The notes: generated from the letters alone by a model not told the origin. DNA of 64,000 bases from Paracoccaceae bacterium (GCA_020832655.1 JAFIEF010000003.1:47704-111703), one strand, 5' to 3'; positions 15,883 to 24,894 are shown, counted from the stretch's first letter. A program made the numbers and translations.

Positions 15883-17145
15883 ATGCGCAGAGTCGTCGTC
15901 ACCGGGCTTGGAATGGTCACGCCGCTGGCCTGCGGGGTCGGGGAAACCTGGTCGCGCCTGCTTGCGGGCCAATCCGGGGCTGGCCCCATCACGCGCTTTG
16001 ATGCCAGCCATCTGACCACAACCTATGCGTGTGAGGTTCCGCGCGGGGATGGCAGTGATGGCAGCTTCAACCCTGATGACTGGATGGCCCCGAAAGAGGC
16101 GCGCAAGGTCGATGAATTCATCCTCTATGGCATGGCCGCCGCCGAGCAGGCAGTGCGCGATTCAGGCTGGATGCCCGAAGACGAAGACAGCCGCTGCCGC
16201 ACCGGGGTGATGATCGGCTCTGGCATTGGCGGGTTGTCGGCCATCGCCGATACCGCCGTGATGCTGAAGGAACGCGGCCCGCGCCGGGTTTCGCCCTTCT
16301 TCATCCCCAGCGCGCTGATCAATCTGGTTTCCGGGCATGTCAGCATCAGATACGGCTTCAAGGGGCCGAATCATGCTGTGGTGACGGCCTGCTCGACCGG
16401 GGCGCATGCCATCGGCGATGCCGCGCGGTTGATCCAGTGGGGCGATGCCGATGTGATGATCGCAGGCGGGGCCGAAAGCCCGATTTCGGAAATCGGCATT
16501 GCCGGGTTCAACGCCTGCAAGGCGCTTTCGACCAAGCGCGCGGATGACCCCAGGGCGGCCTCTCGGCCCTATGACGCGGATCGCGATGGTTTTGTCATGG
16601 GCGAAGGTGCGGGCGTTGTGGTGCTGGAAGAGTATGACCATGCCGTGGCGCGCGGGGCGAAGATTTATGCCGAGGTGCTGGGCTATGGCATGTCGGGCGA
16701 CGCCTATCACATCACCGCGCCTTCGGAAGATGGCGATGGCGCGCTGCGCTCCATGACGGCGGCGGTCAAGCGTGCCGGCATTTCACCCGACCAGATCGAC
16801 TATATCAATGCGCATGGCACCTCGACGATGGCCGATGTGATCGAACTGGCGGCGGTGGAAAGGCTTCTGGGGGATGATGCGGGTAAGGCAACCATGTCCT
16901 CGACCAAATCGGCGATCGGGCATTTGCTGGGGGCCGCAGGCGCGGTCGAGGCGATTTTCTGCATCCTTGCGATTCGTGACCAGATCGCGCCGCCCACGCT
17001 TAATCTGGATGATCCGGCGGTGGACACCCCGCTTGATCTGGCCCCGAAAGCCGCACGCAAGCGCAAGATCGACATAGCCCTGTCGAATTCATTTGGCTTT
17101 GGCGGCACCAATGCCAGCCTGATTGTCGGAAAGCCGCAAGACTGA
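15883..17145 (+). CDS. fabF: 3-oxoacyl-[acyl-carrier-protein] synthase II
   Basis: A 420-residue beta-ketoacyl-ACP synthase that condenses malonyl-ACP with a growing acyl-ACP in type II fatty acid synthesis. It starts RRVVVTGLGMVTPLACGV. The nucleophile is Cys170 in VTACSTGAH. The two catalytic histidines lie in NAHGTSTMADV and SAIGHLLGAAGAVEA, and the end has the typical NSFGFGGTNASLIV. A clear AGGAGAGAGG precedes the ATG. The usual partner acpP is not upstream; the DsbA-like gene is there instead. Its stop overlaps the mltG start (TGATG), which implies translational coupling of lipid and cell-wall genes. Confidence 0.97.
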   Translation: MRRVVVTGLGMVTPLACGVGETWSRLLAGQSGAGPITRFDASHLTTTYACEVPRGDGSDGSFNPDDWMAPKEARKVDEFILYGMAAAEQAVRDSGWMPEDEDSRCRTGVMIGSGIGGLSAIADTAVMLKERGPRRVSPFFIPSALINLVSGHVSIRYGFKGPNHAVVTACSTGAHAIGDAARLIQWGDADVMIAGGAESPISEIGIAGFNACKALSTKRADDPRAASRPYDADRDGFVMGEGAGVVVLEEYDHAVARGAKIYAEVLGYGMSGDAYHITAPSEDGDGALRSMTAAVKRAGISPDQIDYINAHGTSTMADVIELAAVERLLGDDAGKATMSSTKSAIGHLLGAAGAVEAIFCILAIRDQIAPPTLNLDDPAVDTPLDLAPKAARKRKIDIALSNSFGFGGTNASLIVGKPQD

Positions 17146-18308
17146 TGATACGCCATATTGTCGCCAATGCGCTGACGCTGATGATCGTCGCCCTGATCGG
17201 GGTGGCGATTGTCATCTCTGCGGGGCAGCGCAGCTTTGTCGGGCCTGGCCCGCTGGCAGAGGCGATCTGCTTTCGCGTAGCGCCGGGTGCGTCCTTGCGC
17301 GCAGTTTCGCAAGGGCTGGCCGAACAGGGCGCGATCACCTCGCAGCAAGTGTTCCGCATCGGCGCGCAATATACCGAGCGCGCCGACCGGCTGCGCTTTG
17401 GTTCCTACCTGATCCCGCAAGGGGCATCGATGGATGAGGTGCTTGACATCCTGACGCGCGGCGGCGCGTCAAGCTGCGGCTCGGAAGTGCATTACCGCAT
17501 CGGCGTGACCCGCATCGACATGCAGCTGCGCGAGCTTGACCCGGCCACGCAACGCTTCGAGATTGTCGGCCAGTTCGAGGCCGACGAAGGCGGCTGGCCC
17601 GAAGAATATGCAGGCTTTGCCGCCCAGCCCGACATGCAGTTCCGCATCACCGTGGCCGAAGGCGCGACAAGCTGGCAGGTCTGGGAAGGGGTGCGGCTGG
17701 CCCCGTTCATGGAAGGCGCGGAAGGCGAGTTGCCGCGCGAGGGCTGGCTGGCACCGGGAAGCTATGCCATTGCGCGCGGCGCCGACCGGCAGGAATTCCT
17801 GGCCGATCTGGAAGCGCGGCAGGAACAGATCCTGGCCGAGCTTTGGGAAGCCCGCACCGACGGGCTGCCCTATGACAGCCCCGAACAGGCGCTGATCATG
17901 GCCTCTATCGTGGAAAAGGAAACCAGCCTTCCCGAGGAACGCCATCAGGTGGCCAGTGTCTTTGTCAACCGGCTGCAAGTGCCGATGCGGCTGCAAACCG
18001 ACCCCACGGTGATCTATGGCATCACCGAAGGGCGCGGCACGCTGGGGCGCGGGCTGCGACGCTCGGAACTGGACCGGGTGACGCCTTATAACACCTACCG
18101 TGTTGACGGGCTGCCGCCGACCCCGATTGCCAATCCCGGCCGGGCATCCATCGCGGCGGCGCTGAACCCTGACGACACGCCCTATCTGTATTTCGTGGCC
18201 GATGGCACGGGCGGGCATACTTTCAGCACCAATCTGGCCGATCACAACCGCGCCGTGGCGCGCTGGCGCGAGATCGAGGCCGAGATGCGCCGCCAGCAGG
18301 CGGATTGA
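17145..18308 (+). CDS. mltG: Endolytic murein transglycosylase (YceG family)
   Basis: A 387-residue inner-membrane protein with one N-terminal transmembrane helix (about residues 8-26). A LysM-like segment (FRVAPGASLRAVSQGLAEQG) is followed by the YceG catalytic domain. The catalytic Glu is in ASIVEKET; the partner motifs are LQTDPTVIYGI and YNTYRVDGLPPTPIANPG. MltG cuts nascent glycan strands and sets their length. A SCGSEVHYRIG insertion and an extra middle region make it longer than E. coli MltG. It is translationally coupled to fabF and followed by two strong hairpins. Confidence 0.95.
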   Translation: MIRHIVANALTLMIVALIGVAIVISAGQRSFVGPGPLAEAICFRVAPGASLRAVSQGLAEQGAITSQQVFRIGAQYTERADRLRFGSYLIPQGASMDEVLDILTRGGASSCGSEVHYRIGVTRIDMQLRELDPATQRFEIVGQFEADEGGWPEEYAGFAAQPDMQFRITVAEGATSWQVWEGVRLAPFMEGAEGELPREGWLAPGSYAIARGADRQEFLADLEARQEQILAELWEARTDGLPYDSPEQALIMASIVEKETSLPEERHQVASVFVNRLQVPMRLQTDPTVIYGITEGRGTLGRGLRRSELDRVTPYNTYRVDGLPPTPIANPGRASIAAALNPDDTPYLYFVADGTGGHTFSTNLADHNRAVARWREIEAEMRRQQAD

Positions 18309-18314
18309 GCAAAA

Positions 18315-18386
18315 GCGCCCGCAAGGGGCACCCCCCCCGCCCCCGCACCCCTTGCGGGCGCGCCTGATGCGGGAACCGCATCAGGC
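18315..18386. terminator. Two tandem perfect hairpins between mltG and trgB
   Basis: Hairpin 1 has 14-bp arms at 18315-18328 and 18348-18361 with a C-rich 19-base loop. Hairpin 2 has 11-bp arms at 18362-18372 and 18376-18386 with a GAA loop. They fill the gap between the convergent mltG and trgB genes and could stop transcription from both sides. Neither has a T-run. Confidence 0.6.
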
Positions 18387-18397
18387 CAGGGCCATGC

Positions 18398-19522
18398 TCA
18401 GCGCTTGCGCAGTTCCGCGCGATTGAGCGCCAGCCAATAGGCGCTCTGGATCAGCGGGCCGTTCTGCACCTCGCCCTGTGCGATCAGCGCCATCAGATCA
18501 TCAAGCGGCAGGATATGGCTGCGGATATCCTCGGCCTCTGACGCCACCCCGGCCACGCCTTCGCGGGTCTTGGGCAGATCGCACAGACCGACGAAACCGA
18601 ACAGAAACTCCGATACCGCCCCCGGCGAAGGGTAGGAATTGCCGATGCTGATCAGCGCATCGGCTTGCAGGTCAAGCTGCGCTTCCTCATGCGCCTCGCG
18701 CAAGGCGCAGGCTTCGGGGGTTTCGCCGGGGTCGATTCGGCCGGCAATGGGTTCAAGCGACCAGCAATTCGCATCGCCGCGCAGATAGGGGCCATAGCGG
18801 AACTGCTCGATCACCATCACGCTGTCGCGCACCGGATCATAGGGCAGCAACGTGATGGCATCGCTCATCACGAAGCCCGCGCGGCGCACCAGCGGGCTGA
18901 GGCTGCCATCGAAACGGCGAAAGCGCAGATCATCGACCTGCACCCCGAAGAAATAGGCATAGGGCGTCATGCGCTGGCGCGAGATCACATCCCCCCGGCC
19001 CCAGTCGCGGCGCAAGCGCGCGGGCTGCGCCGCGCGCCCGGCGCGCAGGCGCGAGGCGCAATGGGCCAGCAGCATCGGGTAGCGGATGCGCAGCGCTTCC
19101 ACCCCGATCTGGCCCGCCAGCGCGAACAGATCATCGGCTGCGGCCAGCGCCGCCTCGGCCTGACTTGCTGCCCAATCCCCGATCCGCCAGGGCCGTGCGG
19201 TATCGGGCGGCACGGCCTGCGCGGGCGCATAGAGTTGCGCCGCAACCTGGTGCCCCGCGCATTGCACAGTAGCGTCGATGCGCCGATAGTCGAACACGGC
19301 TTCATAGAGGTCGAGCCGCGCCAGATCCGCGCTGCCAAGTTCAACCAGCAGCCCCTGTGCCGCTTGGCCCGCTGCGGGGTGCAGGACCGGCAGGCCGCCC
19401 AGATCGAGCACCGCTTGACCCGCAAGGACAGCCGCGCACCCCGCAACCGCGCGCCCCATGACCTTGGCGCGCAAGCCATCATGGCACAACGTGCCGAACA
19501 GGAAGATGCGGCATCCCATCAT
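18398..19522 (-). CDS. trgB: TrgB-type Nudix hydrolase with N-terminal gamma-glutamylcyclotransferase-like domain
   Basis: A 374-residue protein. Residues 1-110 resemble the gamma-glutamylcyclotransferase/AIG2 fold (FLFGTLCH start; DLYEAVFDYRRI near residue 75). The C-terminal half is an ADP-ribose pyrophosphatase-type Nudix domain, with Nudix box GRIDPGETPEACALREAHEEA and FGF..CDLPK downstream. Rhodobacter sphaeroides TrgB, which contributes to tellurite resistance, was assigned to this ADP-ribose pyrophosphatase subfamily. GAGG lies 5 bases before the ATG, and trgA ends 7 bases upstream, as in the known trgAB pair. The substrate (ADP-ribose or another ADP-sugar) is inferred from the family. 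Confidence 0.88.
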   Translation of the reverse strand: MMGCRIFLFGTLCHDGLRAKVMGRAVAGCAAVLAGQAVLDLGGLPVLHPAAGQAAQGLLVELGSADLARLDLYEAVFDYRRIDATVQCAGHQVAAQLYAPAQAVPPDTARPWRIGDWAASQAEAALAAADDLFALAGQIGVEALRIRYPMLLAHCASRLRAGRAAQPARLRRDWGRGDVISRQRMTPYAYFFGVQVDDLRFRRFDGSLSPLVRRAGFVMSDAITLLPYDPVRDSVMVIEQFRYGPYLRGDANCWSLEPIAGRIDPGETPEACALREAHEEAQLDLQADALISIGNSYPSPGAVSEFLFGFVGLCDLPKTREGVAGVASEAEDIRSHILPLDDLMALIAQGEVQNGPLIQSAYWLALNRAELRKR

Positions 19523-19529
19523 TCACGCC

Positions 19530-19985
19530 TCATTTGAACCTGCGCGCCTCGGCCCAGCGCCAGAACAGCGTCAGCACCAGCCCGGCCCCGACCGCCATTG
19601 CCGCCAGCATTCCCACAAAGCCCGGATCGGCCATGCGCAGCAGATACTCGGTGACAATGTCGAAAAAACCGCGCACAGCCTCATACAGGTTTCTGTAGCG
19701 CATCCGGTAGCCCAGACGAAACACCTCTGCGATGCCATATAATGTCAGCCCCGCCAGGATTGTGACAATCACCCCCTGCAACGCCTGAAAGATGCTGTGC
19801 AGCATGGCACCGTTGATCCGCTTGCCCACAAACGCCCAGCCGACATAGCCGCCCACAATCGCCATGAACAGGCTGGCCTGCCCCAGCTGCGGCGGGGTGT
19901 CATAGAGCAGCTTGTAGCGCTCTGCGGCGTAAAGTGCGAGCACGCCATAGATCAGCGCGGCAGCAAGTCGGGTGAAGGTGGGCAT
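19530..19985 (-). CDS. trgA: TrgA family membrane protein
   Basis: A 151-residue integral membrane protein with about four helices (residues 4-20, 36-52, 62-85 and 120-142). The family-typical segments are AAERYKLLYDTPPQLGQ and VGWAFVGKRI. It matches the TrgA family, named from the tellurite-resistance locus of Rhodobacter sphaeroides; its molecular role is unknown. I start at the ATG at 19985; the open frame to 20234 gives no sensible N-terminus. It is directly followed by trgB, so the two are one operon. The 155-base gap before it, which holds the end of cfa, may contain its promoter. Confidence 0.85.
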   Translation of the reverse strand: MPTFTRLAAALIYGVLALYAAERYKLLYDTPPQLGQASLFMAIVGGYVGWAFVGKRINGAMLHSIFQALQGVIVTILAGLTLYGIAEVFRLGYRMRYRNLYEAVRGFFDIVTEYLLRMADPGFVGMLAAMAVGAGLVLTLFWRWAEARRFK

Positions 19986-20140
19986 GACAGAACTACTCGA
20001 CTGGGTCTGAAGGAACCGGGTTTTGCGGCACCATAATGCGATTTCAGGATCGATTGACAGGGCTTTCCGGCATGGCTCTGCATATGCCTGATACGGCGGT
20101 TCAATGCAGGTGGTGCCGCGATACCGCAATCGCCCTGGGA

Positions 20141-21394
20141 TCAGGGCTGTGCGGGGCGCTCCAGCACAAGCTGGGTGACATCGCAACTTCCCGCACGGAA
20201 CGCGCTGGCGCAGGATGTCAGATAGAACTCCCACATCCGGCGGAAGCGCGTGTCATAGCCCAGCGCGGCAATATCGGGCCAGCGCGCGCCGAACTCGCGG
20301 TTCCAGCGGCGCAGGGTTTCGGAATAGCTCTGGCCGAAATCATGCGTTGTGACATAGCGCAACCCCGCCGCCTCTGCCACGCGCCGCACCGGTGACGGCG
20401 CCCCAAGCATCCCACCTGGGAATATATATTTCTGTATAAAATCAACATGCTTGCGATAATAATTAAAGCGGATATCGGGCACCATGATGATCTGGATCAC
20501 GGCCTTGGCCGTCGGCTTCAGCCGGTCCTGCACGGCCTTGAAATAGCGCGGCCAGTAGCGTTCGCCCACGGCTTCGAACATCTCGATCGAGGCGATGGCG
20601 TCAAACTGGCCCTTGGTGTCTCGGTAATCCTGCAAGCGGATCTTGACCTGATCCGACAATCCGGCCCTGGCGATGCGCGCCACGGCATAGTCATGCTGCG
20701 CCTGCGATATCGTCAGCGCGGTCACTTTCAGCCCGCGCTCCGTGGCGGCATATTCGGCAAAGCCCCCCCAGCCACAGCCGATTTCCAGCACATGCTGCCC
20801 GGCCCGCACGTCCATCCGGTCCACCATCGCGGCATATTTTGCCTTTTGCGCCGCTTCCAGACTTTCCTGCCCGGTCTGAAACAGCGCCGAGGAATAGGTC
20901 ATGCTGTCATCAAGCCACAGGCTGTAGAAATCATTGCCCAGATCATAGTGATGGGCAATGTTGCGCCGCGCCTGCGCTTTAGAGTTTGCCCGCATCCGGT
21001 GGCGCAGGCGTTCCCACATGCGCACCAGCCGCGCCGGCAAGACCTCGTCATAAAGCGCGGGGTTGTCGTCATTGACCAGATCCATCAGCGCTTGCAGGTC
21101 CGGGGTTGACCACCACCCTTCCATATAGCTTTCGGCAAAGCCCAGATCGCCATCGCGGATCAGTCGGGCAAAGAAATCGGGGTTATGCACGGCCAGTTCG
21201 GCCACATATCCCGGCTGCGCACCCTGCACGCGAAAGCGCCGCCCATCGGGCAGCGCGATGTCCAGCCGCCCGCGCGCAATGCCCTGCGCCATCTGGAAGG
21301 CAGCGGCGAAATAGCGCGGCAAGCCGCCCTGCCCGTCCAGCCCTGTCAATGCCCCTGCTGTCATGGTGTCAAACTCTACTGCAAGATCGCGCAT
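20141..21394 (-). CDS. cfa: Cyclopropane-fatty-acyl-phospholipid synthase
   Basis: A 417-residue SAM-dependent methyltransferase that adds a methylene bridge to unsaturated phospholipid acyl chains. An N-terminal lipid-binding region includes GFAESYMEGWW. The approach to the active site, NIAHHYDLGNDFYSLWLD.SMTYS, is followed by the SAM motif VLEIGCGWGGFAEYA. The bicarbonate/active-site residues lie around IEMFEAVGERYW and YIFPGGMLG. I start at the ATG at 21394, with AGGGGA 8 bases upstream, rather than a TTG six bases earlier. It lies 15 bases after the photolyase gene. In Rhodobacter sphaeroides a cfa gene belongs to the singlet-oxygen (sigma-E) response. Confidence 0.95.
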   Translation of the reverse strand: MRDLAVEFDTMTAGALTGLDGQGGLPRYFAAAFQMAQGIARGRLDIALPDGRRFRVQGAQPGYVAELAVHNPDFFARLIRDGDLGFAESYMEGWWSTPDLQALMDLVNDDNPALYDEVLPARLVRMWERLRHRMRANSKAQARRNIAHHYDLGNDFYSLWLDDSMTYSSALFQTGQESLEAAQKAKYAAMVDRMDVRAGQHVLEIGCGWGGFAEYAATERGLKVTALTISQAQHDYAVARIARAGLSDQVKIRLQDYRDTKGQFDAIASIEMFEAVGERYWPRYFKAVQDRLKPTAKAVIQIIMVPDIRFNYYRKHVDFIQKYIFPGGMLGAPSPVRRVAEAAGLRYVTTHDFGQSYSETLRRWNREFGARWPDIAALGYDTRFRRMWEFYLTSCASAFRAGSCDVTQLVLERPAQP

Positions 21395-21409
21395 TTTCAA
21401 AATCCCCTG

Positions 21410-22828
21410 TCAGGCCGGTTTCCGGCGTTCATATGCGGCAAGCGCCCGCGCCCGCCCGGTGGCCAGATCCACCAGCGGCGCGGGATATGGGTCATCGGGC
21501 GACAGCCCCCAGCGTCGCGGGCAGGCGGCGAAGAACTGCAAGGCCGTTGGCGGCGGGTCATCGGCAAATTCTGCCAGCCAGCGGCGACGATAGACCCCGT
21601 CAGGGTCGAATTTTTCGGCCTGCGTGTCGGGGTTGAAGACGCGGAAATAGGGCGCGGCATCAGGGCCGGAGCCTGCCACCCATTGCCAGCCCAGCGCATT
21701 GGCGGCCGGATCCCAATCCACCAGAGTTTCGGCAAACCAGTCCAGCCCCTGCTTCCAATGCGTCATCATGTGCTTGGTCAGGTAAGAGGCCACGATCATG
21801 CGCGCGCGGTTATGCATCCGGCCCGTCACATACAGCTCGCGCATGGCGGCATCGACCAGCGCAATCCCGGTGCGCCCTTGTTTCCAGCGCAACAGATCGG
21901 GGCTGTCGCCCTGCCAGGGGAAACTTCGCCATTCCGCGCGCCAGGATTGCATGGTGATATGCGGGGTGTGATAGAGTAGATGATAGGCAAATTCGCGCCA
22001 GACCACTTCCTTCAGGAAATGCTCGGCCCCGGCCTTGCCCTGTTCGATCCCGCGCAGGCCGCCCCCCCACAGCGCCAGCGGGCTGATTTCGCCATAGCTC
22101 AGGTTTTCCGACAGGCCAGAGGTTGCGTCCCGGTCCAGCCGGTCGCGATCCTTGTGGTAGCCTTCCATGCGGTCGCGGGCAAAGACGGCCAGTCGCTGCT
22201 GCGCCGCCGCCTCGCCAATGGTCAGATAGGGTTGCACCACATCCGCGCCGCGCTGCATGGCGCGGCCCATCTGCCAGTCCGCCAGAGTGTCGCTGGTCGG
22301 CAGGCTTTCGGGCATGCGCAAGCTCTGGGGCGCGGGCAGGCGGCGTGCCACATCGCGCCCGCGCACCGCGCGCCAGAAGGGCGAATAGACCTTGTAATAT
22401 TTCCCCTGCCCGGTTTCGACCTGCCAGGGTTCGAACAGCAGATGACCGGAAAAGCTGCGCGCCGCGACGCCCTGATCGCGCAAGGCGGCTTTCACCGCCG
22501 TGTCGCGCGCGATCTGGTCAGGGTCATATTGGCGTGTCCACCAAACCGCCCCGGCCCCGGTTTCGGCCAGCAGTTCTTGCAGCACATCCAGCGCCCGCCC
22601 GCGCCGCAGGATCAGCCGCGCGCCGATACTTTCCAGACGTTTGGCGAAAGACTGCACCGCAAGGCCCAGCCGCCATTTCGGGGCTGCGCCCAAGCGCTCC
22701 ACCACCTCGTCATGAATGAACAGCGCAATCACAGGCCGCCCGCTTTGCGCAGCGTCATGCAAGGCCGGGTGGTCGCCTAGGCGCAGATCGCGCCGGAACC
22801 ACAAGATGATCGGGGTATCCTCGGCCAA
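21410..22828 (-). CDS. phrB: Deoxyribodipyrimidine photolyase
   Basis: A 472-residue class I photolyase/cryptochrome. The N-terminal antenna domain starts IILWFRRDLRLGDHPAL. The FAD-binding domain has SGLSENLSYGEISP, WREFAYHLLYHTP, the DNA/FAD stretch ALVDAAMRELYVTGRMHNR.RM and DWDPAANALGWQWVAG. It uses blue light to split cyclobutane pyrimidine dimers. The only in-frame start at the right place is TTG at 22828, with AGGG upstream. It follows the cysteine-desulfurase-like gene by 21 bases and precedes cfa by 15, so the three are probably one transcript. Confidence 0.95.
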   Translation of the reverse strand: MAEDTPIILWFRRDLRLGDHPALHDAAQSGRPVIALFIHDEVVERLGAAPKWRLGLAVQSFAKRLESIGARLILRRGRALDVLQELLAETGAGAVWWTRQYDPDQIARDTAVKAALRDQGVAARSFSGHLLFEPWQVETGQGKYYKVYSPFWRAVRGRDVARRLPAPQSLRMPESLPTSDTLADWQMGRAMQRGADVVQPYLTIGEAAAQQRLAVFARDRMEGYHKDRDRLDRDATSGLSENLSYGEISPLALWGGGLRGIEQGKAGAEHFLKEVVWREFAYHLLYHTPHITMQSWRAEWRSFPWQGDSPDLLRWKQGRTGIALVDAAMRELYVTGRMHNRARMIVASYLTKHMMTHWKQGLDWFAETLVDWDPAANALGWQWVAGSGPDAAPYFRVFNPDTQAEKFDPDGVYRRRWLAEFADDPPPTALQFFAACPRRWGLSPDDPYPAPLVDLATGRARALAAYERRKPA

Positions 22829-22849
22829 ACTGCCCTGCCCTTTTTGTCA

Positions 22850-24085
22850 TTACAGGCATTGTTCTAGCGCGGTTTTCAGCCTTTCAAGATCGGCCGGGGA
22901 AGAATAATGCACAAATGACAGCCGCAGCACGCCATGCGCCGGATCAACCCCCAGCGCCTGAAGCGCGCGGTCGGCATAAAAGCTGCCACCGCCCGCCATG
23001 ATCCCATGCGCGGCCAGATCGCGCGCCAGATCCGCGCCCGCGCGGTGATGAACCAGCGCCACTGTCGGCGCGCGATCGGCTGCCTGCACTGGCCCCAGAA
23101 GGCGCAGATCATTGCGCGCGCGCAGCCAGTCCAGCAGCGGCTGCAACAGCGTGGTTTCATGGCCGCGCATCAGATCATGCACAGCGCGGGCGCGCTGCAC
23201 CGGGCTGGCCGCAGCATTGCCGAAATGATGCAGATAAAGCGCATCGAGATAATCCGCGATCCCCGCACAGGCCGCGATCTGGGCATGATCCGGCCCGGCA
23301 GGGGTGAAGCGCTTGTAGGGCACACCCGCATTGAAGTAATGCCCCTGATTGGGCAGCGCGTCTGACAATTCGGGCGACATCGCCATCAAGCCCTGATGCG
23401 GCCCATAGGTCTTGTAGGCGGAAAACAGATAGATATCGGCCCCCAGCGCGCCGATATCAGGCAGGCCATGCGGCGCGTAGGAAACACCATCGACGCAGGA
23501 CCAGATACCTTTTTCGCGCAGCCGCGTGCAGATTTCGCGCACCGGGTTGATTTCGCCCACCACATTCGAGCAATGCGGAAAACAGACCAGCCTTGTCTTG
23601 TCATCAATCAGTTGCCACAGGCTTCCGGGGTCCAGATGGCCAGTGTCAGGGTCCATCTGCCATTCGCGCACACTGATCCCGCGCGCCGCCAGCCTGCGCC
23701 AGGGGCCGGAATTAGCCTCGTGATCCTGATTGGTGACGACGATCACATCGCCCGGTTGCAGCAACTCGGCAAAGGCTTGCGCCAGAACATAGGTGTTCGC
23801 CGTGGTCGAGGGACCGAAGCTCAGACACGCGCTTGCCACCCCCATCATCGCGGCAAGGCGGTCGCGGGCCTCATCCATCTCTGCCCCGGCCTGTTGCGAC
23901 GCCGCATAGGCACCATAGGGCTGCACCTTGCGCGCGCGATAATACCGCGTCAGCCGGTCGATGACATGGCGGCAGGTATAAGACCCGCCTGCATTTTCAA
24001 AGAAATACTGCCCGCGCAATTCCGCTTCATTGAAAGCGGGAAACTGCGCGCGCACGAAATCGATATCGAGGGCAGTCAAGGGCAT
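22850..24085 (-). CDS. Cysteine desulfurase-like PLP enzyme (VC1184 subfamily)
   Basis: A 411-residue class V aminotransferase-fold protein. The PLP Lys is in FSAYKTYGPHQGLM, and cofactor contacts are visible in NQDHEANSGPW, CSNVVGEINPVREI and VDGVSYAPHGLPDIG. The pattern fits the TIGR01976 (VC1184) group of cysteine desulfurase-like proteins rather than IscS or SufS. I do not see the Cys-containing active-site loop of IscS, so sulfur transfer to Fe-S assembly is unproven. AGGA precedes the ATG. It leads a run with photolyase and cfa, both stress-linked. Confidence 0.87.
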   Translation of the reverse strand: MPLTALDIDFVRAQFPAFNEAELRGQYFFENAGGSYTCRHVIDRLTRYYRARKVQPYGAYAASQQAGAEMDEARDRLAAMMGVASACLSFGPSTTANTYVLAQAFAELLQPGDVIVVTNQDHEANSGPWRRLAARGISVREWQMDPDTGHLDPGSLWQLIDDKTRLVCFPHCSNVVGEINPVREICTRLREKGIWSCVDGVSYAPHGLPDIGALGADIYLFSAYKTYGPHQGLMAMSPELSDALPNQGHYFNAGVPYKRFTPAGPDHAQIAACAGIADYLDALYLHHFGNAAASPVQRARAVHDLMRGHETTLLQPLLDWLRARNDLRLLGPVQAADRAPTVALVHHRAGADLARDLAAHGIMAGGGSFYADRALQALGVDPAHGVLRLSFVHYSSPADLERLKTALEQCL

Positions 24086-24279
24086 GGGGTTTCCTGTAAG
24101 CTATGCTCGGATGTAGTCTGACGGGGCATTGGACGCCATGCAAGCCACCTTCTGCCCATGATCAGGGTGCAGCAATCGGCTTTCGCGCGTTCATTGCTTC
24201 TTTACCCTGATCGCGCAATACAGGAGAAAGGCGGCCAGCAACGCAACGGATTCGACCAAGGCACAACAGGGGGTTTCAC

Positions 24280-24774
24280 ATGGCAGGATCAGTCAACAAG
24301 GTCATTCTGGTCGGCAATCTGGGGCGCGACCCGGAAGTGCGCAGTTTCCCCGACGGGGGCAAGCTGTGCAATCTGCGGATCGCCACCTCGGAACGCTGGC
24401 GCGACCGCAACACCGGCGAACAGCGCGAGCGCACCGAATGGCATAATGTCGTGCTGCGCGGGGACGGGCTGGTGCGCGTGGCGGAACAATATCTGCGCAA
24501 AGGCTCCAAGGTTTATGTCGAGGGCAGCCTGCAAACCCGCAAATGGCAGGATCAAAGCGGGCAGGACCGCTATTCCACCGATATCGTCGTGGCCGGAATG
24601 GGCGGCACCCTGACCATGCTTGACGGGCGCAGCGGCGATGGCGGCGGCAGCAGCAGCAGCGGCAGCAGCAGCGGCGGCGGCTATGGCAATGATCAGGGAT
24701 ATGGCAGCAGCTATGGCTCTGGCAGCAGCGCCCCTGCCGGCCCCTCTGATATGGATGACGAAATCCCGTTCTGA
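24280..24774 (+). CDS. ssb: Single-stranded DNA-binding protein
   Basis: A 164-residue SSB. Residues 1-110 form the OB fold, beginning [18 protein letters not shown], with TEWHNVVL and [15 protein letters not shown] Gly/Ser linker (about residues 120-150) encoded by GGC/AGC repeats follows. The acidic tip DMDDEIPF recruits replication and repair partners. AGGGGG lies upstream of the ATG. The 194 bases before it show no LexA-type GTTC-N7-GTTC site, so SOS control is not supported. tRNA-Gly follows 46 bases downstream. Confidence 0.97.
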   Translation: MAGSVNKVILVGNLGRDPEVRSFPDGGKLCNLRIATSERWRDRNTGEQRERTEWHNVVLRGDGLVRVAEQYLRKGSKVYVEGSLQTRKWQDQSGQDRYSTDIVVAGMGGTLTMLDGRSGDGGGSSSSGSSSGGGYGNDQGYGSSYGSGSSAPAGPSDMDDEIPF

Positions 24775-24820
24775 AGGCGCTTGACGGGATCGGGCGCGCG
24801 GGATATCTGACAGGCGCGTT

Positions 24821-24894
24821 GCGGGTGTAGCTCAATGGTAGAGCAGCAGCTTCCCAAGCTGACGACGAGGGTTCGATTCCCTTCACCCGCTCCA
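24821..24894 (+). tRNA. tRNA-Gly (anticodon CCC)
   Basis: A 74-base cloverleaf with encoded CCA. The acceptor arms GCGGGTG and CACCCGC pair perfectly, followed by TCCA. The D arm GCTC..GAGC, anticodon loop TTCCCAA (anticodon CCC, reading GGG) and T arm GAGGGTTCGATTCCCTT are all present. The sequence is very like the E. coli glyU tRNA. Confidence 0.96.

Noticed and set aside
22828..22900. CGATC...TAGAA before the photolyase start as a sigma-E promoter
   Set aside because: The spacing is about 21 bases rather than 18, and the -35 element is imperfect.
24086..24279. SOS box before ssb
   Set aside because: One GTTC is present but no second GTTC at seven-base spacing.
24640..24725. Trinucleotide-like GGC/AGC repeats
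   Set aside because: They encode the flexible Gly/Ser linker of SSB and are not a separate repeat element.
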